Source: Promethearchaeota archaeon (GTDB lineage Archaea; Asgardarchaeota; Lokiarchaeia; Sigynarchaeales; SOKP01). From it: DNA of 5,241 nucleotides. The position numbers were made by a program, and so were the translations under genes. Location: contig WJIN01000238.1 in the NCBI GenBank assembly GCA_014730295.1, positions 1 through 5,241 of the forward strand, read 5' to 3'. Below the pieces are notes generated by a model that saw only the letters and a list, made by a program, of their open reading frames with translations, did not search any database and was not told where the DNA came from. Shown piece after piece: positions 1 to 4,908 of the stretch; position 1 is the stretch's first letter; each line of letters starts with the position of its first letter.

Positions 1-753
1 GTGGGCAATATCGGGCTTAAATTGTTGGACAGAATTGATGATATTTTGTTGTTTATCCGAGACGACCGCTTCGATGGATACTCCGAATTTCTCCTCGATT
101 TCTTTATAGATCTCTATTAAGACTTCTGCGGGCGCACTCTCTAAAAGTCGAGCGAGGAGTACGTTATCTGTAAGTCGATCCGTAAAGATCCATAATGCGG
201 GCTCGCCCTCGATTGGTTGAGCGCCGTCTAATGAAAGAAAAATCCTCTCATTATTGGCTACCCCCTTTCTGACCTCGGTATTTTTATGTTGAAGTCCTGC
301 CATCTCAAAATATTGGCAAATATTCCGAACGGTCCCCTCCGAAATTGAAATTTCCCAATCGTCCCAAATGAGCTCGGCAACTTGTCTATAGTTCAGATGA
401 TATTTGAAATGGTGCTGGATTGCTTTTGCCCAGACTTCGACCGAATGCCGTTTGCGTTTAATGCATGAACTATGGGTCATTGGAAATGCTTTATGAAGGT
501 CACAATCAAGGTTTGTACATTTATAATAATTGGTAATCACCCAAAGAGGTCCCTCAAGCGTAATTACTTCTTTTCCCCCATCATTAAATTCATGGGTTAA
601 CTTCTCTCCACAAATTGGGCAGACTATTCCTTCCTGTGCCTCCCAATAGGTGTGGACGGAATCTTTTTCGATATACTGAGGTTTAGCTGTCATAGGATGA
701 TGAGTGTAGCCACAAAGAAAAGGTTTTACATCTAAGATAGATAAGGAGCTCAT
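1..753 (-). CDS. Zinc-ribbon DDE transposase, N-terminal part (runs off left edge)
   Basis: Translating the minus strand from ATG 753-751 gives an open frame of 251 codons that reaches base 1 with no stop. An in-frame TAA two codons upstream fixes this start. A zinc-ribbon-like set of cysteines comes first (C45-x2-C48 and C79-x4-C84), then a helix-turn-helix-like stretch at about residues 122-149 (from NYRQVAELI to GTVRNICQYFE). A DDE-type core follows, with candidate catalytic aspartates D176 in SLDGAQP and D233 in VVSDKQ. The third acidic residue would lie outside the window. The protein should bind its element's ends and catalyse cut-and-paste transposition. Codons such as GTC, CTC, GCC and CGG are frequent, so the gene is clearly more G/C-rich than its neighbours, as expected for a recently arrived element. 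I cannot assign the IS family with confidence. No Shine-Dalgarno site is visible. Confidence 0.85.
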   Translation of the reverse strand, partial: MSSLSILDVKPFLCGYTHHPMTAKPQYIEKDSVHTYWEAQEGIVCPICGEKLTHEFNDGGKEVITLEGPLWVITNYYKCTNLDCDLHKAFPMTHSSCIKRKRHSVEVWAKAIQHHFKYHLNYRQVAELIWDDWEISISEGTVRNICQYFEMAGLQHKNTEVRKGVANNERIFLSLDGAQPIEGEPALWIFTDRLTDNVLLARLLESAPAEVLIEIYKEIEEKFGVSIEAVVSDKQQNIINSVQQFKPDIAH

Positions 754-810
754 AATTTAAGACTCTTTTTGTCGGGTGAGTATGGTTTGATTACGTTGAA
801 AAAAATAAGA

Positions 811-822
811 ATATTTTAATAC
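811..822 (-). promoter_or_regulatory. Possible TATA-like box for the transposase
   Basis: On the minus strand this reads as a TATTAAAATATT-type box about 60 bases upstream of the transposase ATG. That would place transcription start near 785-790. The surrounding DNA is AT-rich, so similar strings occur by chance and this is only a candidate. Confidence 0.25.
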
Positions 823-902
823 TTAATTCTGATAATAATAACTAGACAATAAGGAAAATGATGACAAAAATAATTTAATAATCATAAGAAGAATAATTAA
901 TT

Positions 903-934
903 TAGGGCGGTTTGTGAAACAATAGAGCGCCCTA
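903..934. repeat. G/C-rich inverted repeat, candidate end of the insertion sequence
   Basis: TAGGGCG (903-909) and its exact complement CGCCCTA (928-934) enclose an 18-base loop that itself holds a small dyad (GTTT-GTG-AAAC). It is the only G/C-rich patch in an AT-rich gap and lies about 150 bases upstream of the transposase start, where the outer end of the element would be expected. The partner end lies beyond the left edge, so the terminal-repeat reading cannot be tested here. A hairpin-forming regulatory site is the alternative. Confidence 0.4.
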
Positions 935-965
935 CAATAATCGCTCGACTTACATTAGTTATTTT

Positions 966-983
966 ATAGAAAATCAATAACGG
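966..983 (+). repeat. Left copy of the 18-bp direct repeat flanking the HD operon
   Basis: ATAGAAAATCAATAACGG matches ATAGAACATCAATAACGG at 3014-3031 in 17 of 18 positions and in the same orientation. The two copies bracket the whole two-gene operon with its promoter, so they could be recombination (att-like) sites or traces of an insertion. Confidence 0.6.
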
Positions 984-987
984 GTCT

Positions 988-1000
988 GAAATTAAATATT
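988..1000 (+). promoter_or_regulatory. Candidate BRE/TATA promoter of the wHTH-HD operon
   Basis: GAAATTAAATATT has the look of an archaeal BRE (GAAA) followed by a TATA box. It predicts transcription start near 1018-1022 and a leader of roughly 55-60 bases, which agrees with the gene having a Shine-Dalgarno site. The gap is AT-rich, and another box (AATATTTAT near 1019) is possible. Confidence 0.4.
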
Positions 1001-1050
1001 TTTATTAATTACTTAAACCAATATTTATGTAGAAAGAGTGAAAATTTATT

Positions 1051-1062
1051 ATTATTAATAAT
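1051..1062. promoter_or_regulatory. 12-bp perfect palindrome just before the operon start
   Basis: ATTATTAATAAT is its own reverse complement and ends two bases before the GGAGG site. Dyads in this position are typical operators for autoregulating winged-helix proteins. Such short AT palindromes also arise by chance in AT-rich DNA. Confidence 0.3.
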
Positions 1063-1064
1063 GT

Positions 1065-1069
1065 GGAGG
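1065..1069 (+). promoter_or_regulatory. Shine-Dalgarno site GGAGG that decides the wHTH start
   Basis: GGAGG ends 8 bases before ATG 1078, which is ideal spacing. A GTG at 1063 is in the same frame but overlaps the site itself, so ATG 1078 is the better start. Confidence 0.85.
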
Positions 1070-1077
1070 AAAATATA

Positions 1078-1383
1078 ATGGCTATTTATACACCTATGTT
1101 TAATGAAATAAGAAAATTTCTTTATAAAGAGATAGGTAAATATTTGGCGGCTAATAGGAAAGCAAGAATTAATGAGATAAATAGATACATTCGAGATTTG
1201 AAGAAAGTGGAACCTGAAAAATATAGACTTATCAAATTTACATACAGTATGCCCTATAGTGAACAAATTCAAAAAGTTTTAGTAGATATGGTGAGGCATA
1301 ATTTAATTGAGAAGACAACTAAAGGTTATCAATTAACCAAATTAGGAAAGAACTATGCATCAACAGACGAAAAATGGATATAA
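1078..1383 (+). CDS. Small winged-helix DNA-binding protein, probable regulator of the HD operon
   Basis: This is a 101-residue protein starting at ATG 1078 behind a strong GGAGG. It is basic and mostly helical. The N-terminal half (residues 1-55) is rich in Arg and Lys and has no motif I recognise. Residues 61-94 (SEQIQKVLVDMVRHNLIEKT, then a GYQLTKLGKNYA wing) follow the classic winged-helix pattern of a recognition helix, a 'hydrophobic-I-E' turn and a 'G-Y-x-L-T-x-x-G-K' strand. It has no cysteines, signal peptide or membrane segment. The stop codon lies inside the start of the next gene (10-base overlap, 1374-1383), so the two proteins are probably translationally coupled and work together. 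It may repress its own operon through the palindrome at 1051-1062, or it may be a partner that controls the HD enzyme directly. Both are inferences. The family is not recognised beyond the fold. Confidence 0.85.
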   Translation: MAIYTPMFNEIRKFLYKEIGKYLAANRKARINEINRYIRDLKKVEPEKYRLIKFTYSMPYSEQIQKVLVDMVRHNLIEKTTKGYQLTKLGKNYASTDEKWI

Positions 1384-3017
1384 ATAAAAAAATCGACAAG
1401 ATCATTAACCATATTTTTGAAAATTATGGTTTTTCTGAAACAATTTCGGATAAACCGCGGTTACTAATCCATGATAATATTCATGGGACCCTAAAATTCC
1501 AAGGATTTGAGAGAAAATTAATCAATTCCCCAATTATTCAGAGATTAACTCATATAAAACAAATGGGTTTAGCTAGCTATGTATATCCTGGAGCAACTCA
1601 TAATCGATTTACACATAGCTTAGGTGTTTCTAATCTCTCGAAACGAATTTATGAAAACATAAAGGATAATAACCAAGAAGATATAAATACTTTAAGATTG
1701 GCTGGATTACTTCATGATATTGGACATGGACCATTTTCACATTTAACAGATAAGGTCTATAGTATCGTAAGTAGTTATCCAAAAAAGTTTCCCGATAACT
1801 GTAACGAAATATTCGATGAACCAGACAGAATAGGGATAGAAACTAATATCCATGAGTATATTGCCTTTCATTTTATTGAAAATAAAAGTATGAAAGGTTT
1901 TTTAAAAGATTTATATAAAGATGTTAATATAAACTTAGATTTAGTTCCACTATGTATAACTGGTAATCAGATACCATATAAAAATAAAAATAATAATTAT
2001 TCTTTTGATTTGGATGAAGATGATACTCTTCTTATAAAAATTATTAATGGCTTTTCAGATGCTGACAAAATTGATTATATTTTACGAGATTCACATTTTA
2101 CGGGTTTACCACTACCAATTGATTTTCAAAGGTTATTACCTTTTTTTACAACTATAAAAAACCATGATTCATTTGAATTAGGTGTATCACAAAAAGGGGC
2201 GAGAGCTTTTCATTTATTACTGCAATCTAAATCAAAAATGTTTCCTACTGTTTATCAGCACCATACCACTTTAGCTTGTGAATCTCTTTTATTATTTGGA
2301 ATTGTAAATTCAATTTATAATGTTAAAGAATTCTCTTCTAAACTAGATAAAGAAATCTACATACCTATAAAAAGTCCAATTGATCTATTATATTATACCG
2401 ATTATAAACTGCTAAATTATTTAAAAATTATTGAGAATCCAATTTCTAACGATGTTATTAGAAGGTTATTTACAAGAAGACATTATCGAATTGCTTTAAG
2501 AGTGTTTCTATGGGATTTAAAAAGAAGATTAACTATTTCGTATGATGAATTTAAGAAAACTTGTAAGAATGGAGATAATATAGATGAGTTATATGATAAA
2601 AAAGTCTCAAGTTTAGAACGAAAAGTTTTTGATTTTGCTGAATTATTTACTGATCCTGATAGTATTTTTAAAATTAAGGAACAAATATTTGAAAAAGTAT
2701 CTTGGAATGAGATTGAAGAGAAATTATCCCAAGATTTAAAAAAAGTTGAGAAAAATGTATTAATTGAATATATTATTCATATCGCGGTAGCTGAGGAATA
2801 TCACAATAGACCTTATACAGAGCCATATATAAAAATAATTGACGTCTTTACAGGAAAAAAAGAATTAATAAGCTTGGAAGATATGGGATTTAGGGGTCCT
2901 GATGATGAGGAGATTCTCCAAACATATTTTTATGTTTTACCTGAATTTTTAGATATTTTAAAACCTCATATAATTGATTTTGTAAAGAATTATTTTGATC
3001 CGAAGTATTTCGAATAG
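1374..3017 (+). CDS. SAMHD1-like HD-domain dNTP triphosphohydrolase
   Basis: This 547-residue soluble protein closely follows the catalytic core of SAMHD1/dGTPase-type enzymes, which split dNTPs into deoxynucleoside and triphosphate. Visible in order: residues 61-84 match the SAMHD1 block around IKQxG...YPGATHNRFTHSLG (Q63, R78, and H81 as first metal ligand); the HD pair H114-D115 with H118 and H123 in LLHDIGHGPFSH; H160-E161; the last metal ligand D231 in DADKIDYILRDS, with K232, Y235 and R238 in nucleotide-contact positions; and Y294-Q295-H296, matching the YQH element of SAMHD1. All expected catalytic residues are present, so the enzyme is probably active. It has no SAM domain. Residues from about 310 to 547 are a helical C-terminal part that I cannot match in detail. 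The start overlaps the wHTH gene with no separate ribosome site, which implies coupled expression. The TAG stop falls inside the right 18-bp repeat. Substrate choice and any nuclease activity cannot be read from the sequence. Confidence 0.9.
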   Translation: MDINKKIDKIINHIFENYGFSETISDKPRLLIHDNIHGTLKFQGFERKLINSPIIQRLTHIKQMGLASYVYPGATHNRFTHSLGVSNLSKRIYENIKDNNQEDINTLRLAGLLHDIGHGPFSHLTDKVYSIVSSYPKKFPDNCNEIFDEPDRIGIETNIHEYIAFHFIENKSMKGFLKDLYKDVNINLDLVPLCITGNQIPYKNKNNNYSFDLDEDDTLLIKIINGFSDADKIDYILRDSHFTGLPLPIDFQRLLPFFTTIKNHDSFELGVSQKGARAFHLLLQSKSKMFPTVYQHHTTLACESLLLFGIVNSIYNVKEFSSKLDKEIYIPIKSPIDLLYYTDYKLLNYLKIIENPISNDVIRRLFTRRHYRIALRVFLWDLKRRLTISYDEFKKTCKNGDNIDELYDKKVSSLERKVFDFAELFTDPDSIFKIKEQIFEKVSWNEIEEKLSQDLKKVEKNVLIEYIIHIAVAEEYHNRPYTEPYIKIIDVFTGKKELISLEDMGFRGPDDEEILQTYFYVLPEFLDILKPHIIDFVKNYFDPKYFE

Positions 3018-3031
3018 AACATCAATAACGG
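3014..3031 (+). repeat. Right copy of the 18-bp direct repeat flanking the HD operon
   Basis: ATAGAACATCAATAACGG is the partner of 966-983 (one mismatch). It begins within the last codons of the HD gene and includes its TAG stop, and it ends 7 bases before the duplicated acyl-CoA dehydrogenase block begins at 3038. Confidence 0.6.
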
Positions 3032-3047
3032 CTTAATGCTCATTATA

Positions 3048-3064
3048 ATTCTTTATTTTATTCT
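3048..3064 (+). terminator. T-rich tract, likely terminator of the HD operon
   Basis: A run of T-rich sequence (ATTCTTTATTTTATTCT) begins about 30 bases after the HD stop. Archaeal RNA polymerase terminates at such tracts without a strong hairpin. A very similar stretch follows the small ORF at 4284-4400. Confidence 0.4.
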
Positions 3065-3138
3065 AATACTTATGATCACATGATAATAATCTTTGTTCAT
3101 TTATGTAATACAATCATCAAGACAATAACAAGGTTGAA

Positions 3139-3511
3139 TCAAAAAATTAGCTTCTTAACGATATCTCTAATATCTTTACTTACGAGGTATAGTTGTATAT
3201 TACGTGCTCCACCAATTATTTCTTGAACTTTTGCTACTTCCAAGGATTTATCTATTTTCATATTATCTGTGAATGCTATCCCTCCGCATAACTGCTGAGT
3301 TTCGTAGGAAATCCTATGTGCTAAATTTGCTGCGAGAAATTTAGTTCCGGAACTGAAAGCGGCATTATATTTCACGAATTTCTGGTCTTCATATTTCAAG
3401 GTTTTCTTGTATTCTGTAGCAGATTTAAATCCGAGTTCCGTAGCTGCTATTAACTCCCTAAATAATTTTGTAATGGGGAATGAAACTCCTTGAAATTCAT
3501 AAAGACCTTTT
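3139..3511 (-). pseudogene. Acyl-CoA dehydrogenase 3'-end remnant (second copy)
   Basis: The minus-strand frame encodes about 121 residues (from LYEFQGVSFPITKLF to RDIVKKLIF, then TGA) equal to the C-terminal helical domain of the dehydrogenase at 4537-5241, with only 5 amino-acid differences. There is no start codon. Just upstream of the homologous part the frame meets a TGA within the 12-bp inverted repeat region, and the FAD-binding N-terminal domains and the helix-G catalytic glutamate are absent. It cannot make a working enzyme. A TTG inside the frame could be mistaken for a start of an 86-residue protein, but nothing supports that. The near-intact protein sequence with many silent changes shows that the copy came from a functional, diverged allele and was truncated recently. 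Confidence 0.85.
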
Positions 3512-3512
3512 G

Positions 3513-3590
3513 CATTTAAATTTCATGATAAGAAGATTTTTTGTGGGTATTTCAGTATAAAATGATTATTGCTTTTGCGAAATTTAAATG
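3513..3590. repeat. 12-bp inverted repeat at the acd truncation junction
   Basis: CATTTAAATTTC (3513-3524) and its exact complement GAAATTTAAATG (3579-3590) flank 54 bases. The left arm starts right where homology with the second acd copy ends (about 3505-3511). A CTTTTGC heptamer also precedes or abuts both arms. It could be a scar or end of whatever event truncated the gene, but AT palindromes are common here. Confidence 0.4.
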
Positions 3591-3763
3591 TATCGCGGGA
3601 GTTTTTTTATTTGCACCCAATCATGCGTACCATAATCACTTTTCTCATCATTTTCAACCTCACCATTAAAATATTCAAAATAATACTGATCTATATTCAA
3701 TGGTTTTCCATGATGACGAGGGTGGTTTTTATAAGCAATAGTACTTGGACTTTTCCATAGATA
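3584..3763 (-). pseudogene. Unidentified gene fragment containing a YGTHDW motif
   Basis: A minus-strand frame of 59 codons without any ATG reads WKSPSTIAYKNHPRHHGKPL, then NIDQYYFEYFNGEV, a short acidic stretch and DYGTHDWVQIKKLPRYI before TAA. Its composition (H, D, Y, W, G-rich; coding-like codons) looks like real protein, while the plus-strand frame over the same bases reads as random hydrophobic residues. Several His and Asp residues suggest a metal-binding segment, and the THDW motif weakly recalls zinc-dependent phospholipase C/P1-nuclease-like secreted proteins. That comparison is from memory and uncertain. The run of seven A just before the end (ATAAAAAAAC) is a likely frameshift point, so the original protein probably continued. 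Confidence 0.45.
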
Positions 3764-3908
3764 TTATCGAGTAAGACGAGAGAATATTTTCTTATTTTGG
3801 GTTGATGAGCAATTTTTATAATAACTTTTAAGTTATTAATACAAGATATTCTATCGATTATTTTTTATGATATTTTTGAAAAATCTGAGCTGGAGTTAAT
3901 TGAAACAT
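3745..3908 (-). pseudogene. Frameshifted N-terminus of a HEAT-repeat-like protein
   Basis: ATG at 3908-3906 opens MFQLTPAQIFQKYHKK and then meets TAA at a run of six A. Adding one A restores the frame, which continues IIDRISCINNLKVIIKIAHQ, then PKIRKYSLVLLDNIYGKVQ. This N-terminal pattern (LTPxxIFxKY, then a leucine/isoleucine-rich helix pair and an IRxxSLxxLxxI helix) resembles the HEAT-repeat proteins common in Lokiarchaeia-type genomes, which is established only from my memory of those families. After about 3745 the frame degrades and stops at 3697-3699, and unrelated sequence follows. A good TATA box sits 28 bases upstream of the ATG, so the gene was once transcribed as a leaderless mRNA. 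The one-base shift could be a sequencing error, but the missing remainder means the gene is broken anyway. Confidence 0.5.
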
Positions 3909-3929
3909 TTAATATCTTTCTTTTTTAGG

Positions 3930-3942
3930 TATATATTTAAAA
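3930..3942 (-). promoter_or_regulatory. TATA box of the HEAT-like pseudogene
   Basis: On the minus strand this is TTTTAAATATATA, centred about 28 bases before ATG 3908. That is the standard archaeal TATA-to-start distance for a leaderless transcript, and it supports 3908 as a former gene start. Confidence 0.45.
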
Positions 3943-4225
3943 TCCAATAAAAATAGAGAAGATTGAATTAAATTCTTATCAATTTTCTAATTCTTCAGAG
4001 AGAGACCTCAATCAACGTAGAAAAAAGCATATCGGATAAAAAAATTGATTAAAAAACTCCCAATATTTATTGTTCACCAAGATTTTTTATGATGTTGACT
4101 CTTTTCTTCTTCTAAATCTTCTCAATCAGAGATCGAATTTTAGAGAATTTTGATGATATTTTCCATCTTCATTTGAATTAATTGAGGGGATCTCCATTTT
4201 CTCAACATTCTCAAAAATTTCTGAG
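3943..4225. other. AT-rich stretch with no intact gene, possible coding debris
   Basis: No credible intact gene is seen. On the minus strand an open frame of 45 codons (stop TGA 4126-4128, open up to 4263) reads YLNSEIFENVEKMEIPSINS and NEDGKYHQNSLKFDL, which looks protein-like. After it, other frames carry short basic, helical-looking pieces (for example KKKRVNIIKNLGEQ). This could be a decayed gene, but the length is within reach of chance. Confidence 0.3.
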
Positions 4226-4233
4226 TTTAAATA
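4226..4233 (+). promoter_or_regulatory. TATA box for the 38-residue ORF
   Basis: TTTAAATA is a consensus archaeal TATA box. Start would be near 4255, leaving a leader of about 30 bases before ATG 4284, which carries a weak AGGT ribosome site (4271-4274) 9 bases upstream. Confidence 0.45.
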
Positions 4234-4283
4234 TCTCTTTATAGAATAATAGTCGCAGTTATTCTAAAAAAGGTTAAAACACC

Positions 4284-4400
4284 ATGAAAATTAAGAATAA
4301 ATTAGCAATCACATTAGGAGCTTTAAGTTTTTTAACTTTGTTCCTTCAGTTAGCTTCTCTAGGATTTTCCTATCCTGGAGGCGGTGCTGGGACTCCATAA
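4284..4400 (+). CDS. 38-residue signal-peptide-like secreted or membrane peptide
   Basis: The ORF reads MKIKNKLAITLGALSFLTLF, LQLASLGFS and then YPGGGAGTP before TAA. This is the classic tripartite signal-sequence layout: basic residues K2, K4 and K6, a hydrophobic core of about 20 residues, and a polar, glycine-rich tail. If cleaved after the core, the released product would be only about 9-10 residues; if not, it is a single-pass membrane peptide. A consensus TATA box lies 58 bases upstream, a weak AGGT ribosome site lies 9 bases before the ATG, and a T-rich terminator-like tract follows from 4431, so it has all the parts of a small transcription unit. It could equally be the surviving front end of a larger secreted protein whose body has been lost. 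Reading past the TAA gives no protein-like sequence. No family is recognised. Confidence 0.55.
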   Translation: MKIKNKLAITLGALSFLTLFLQLASLGFSYPGGGAGTP

Positions 4401-4402
4401 AT

Positions 4403-4415
4403 AGGTAAAAAACCT
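4403..4415. terminator. Small hairpin with T-run, possible terminator for the acd gene (minus strand)
   Basis: AGGT-AAAAA-ACCT forms a 4-bp stem with a 5-base loop. Read on the minus strand it is a run of six T about 125 bases after the acd stop. The stem is weak, so the terminator reading is tentative. Confidence 0.25.
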
Positions 4416-4421
4416 CTGAAG

Positions 4422-4908
4422 GCTCACTATAATTTTATATTTTATTTTTTAATATTCAATTCCCGCACTAACGGTTATATGAATTCTAATATTATATCTA
4501 TGAGTTATAATTTCTAAGTAACTAAGAAATATCAATTCAAAACGTTAGATTCTTGACAATGTCTCTAATATCCTTACTTACGAGATAGAGTTGTATATTA
4601 CGCGCTCCTCCTATAATTTCTTGAACTTTAGCTACTTCTAAGGATTTATCTATTTTCATATTATCCGTGAATGCAATACCTCCACATAACTGCTGAGTTT
4701 CGTAGGAAATTCTATGAGCCAAATTTGCAGCGAGGAATTTTGTTCCGGAACTGAACGCCGCATTATATTTCACGAATTTCTGATCTTCGTATTTCAAAGT
4801 TTTCTTGTATTCTGTGGCAGATTTAAATCCGAGTTCTGTAGCTGCCATTAGTTCAGTAAATAATTTTGTAATGGGGAATGAAACGCCTTGAAAATCATAA
4901 AGGGGTTT
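4422..4908. repeat. Right copy of the duplicated block (spacer plus acd 3' end)
   Basis: This is the partner of 3038-3511. Here the homologous part is embedded in the longer acyl-CoA dehydrogenase gene, so this is the original-context copy. Similarity ends at about 4903-4908, inside codons for G-K-P of the RTQFGKP motif. Confidence 0.8.
4431..4450 (+). terminator. T-rich tract after the small ORF
   Basis: AATTTTATATTTTATTTTTT follows GCTCACTATAATT about 30 bases after the stop of the 38-residue ORF. It matches the layout and much of the sequence found after the HD gene at 3038-3066, and it fits archaeal T-tract termination. Confidence 0.45.

Larger units (their letters stand above)
754..1077. 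other. Gene-free gap between the transposase and the HD operon
   Basis: This gap of about 320 bases contains no credible gene on either strand. It holds the possible transposase promoter, the G/C-rich inverted repeat at 903-934, the left 18-bp direct repeat at 966-983, the operon promoter candidate near 988-1000, a palindrome at 1051-1062 and the ribosome binding site. The apparent minus-strand frame at 1009-1272 is the shadow of the winged-helix gene. Confidence 0.7.
3038..3511. repeat. Left copy of a duplicated block (downstream spacer plus acd 3' end)
   Basis: From 3139 to 3504 this aligns without gaps to 4537-4902, with about 39 differences in 366 bases (roughly 89% identical by eye). 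A weaker match continues into the spacer: GCTCATTATAATT at 3038 against GCTCACTATAATT at 4422, each followed by a T-rich tract, with about 14 bases difference in spacer length. Similarity stops at about 3505-3511. Confidence 0.8.

Noticed and set aside
145..951. 11-mer TCGCTCGACTT at 941-951 matching the minus strand at 145-155 inside the transposase
   Set aside because: Several 11-base matches are expected by chance between two strands of a 5-kb window, and the inner copy is inside coding sequence.
1063..1077. GTG 1063 as the winged-helix start
   Set aside because: It overlaps the GGAGG ribosome site, while ATG 1078 has ideal spacing from it.
1009..1272. 87-codon minus-strand open frame
   Set aside because: It lies antisense to the well-supported winged-helix gene, and its residues (runs of F, I, S, N) look like a shadow translation.
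3139..3399. 86-residue acd-like protein as a real small gene
   Set aside because: The apparent start is an internal TTG (leucine in the full enzyme). Homology continues upstream of it to about 3504, so it is a truncated copy, not a gene.
3569..3760. 63-codon plus-strand open frame, hydrophobic
   Set aside because: It starts with TTG without a ribosome site, and the minus strand over the same bases reads as far more protein-like (YGTHDW fragment).
3819..3838. 9-bp-arm palindrome TAATAACTT-TT-AAGTTATTA as operator or terminator
   Set aside because: It falls inside the HEAT-like pseudogene reading frame and is made almost only of A and T, so no separate role is supported.
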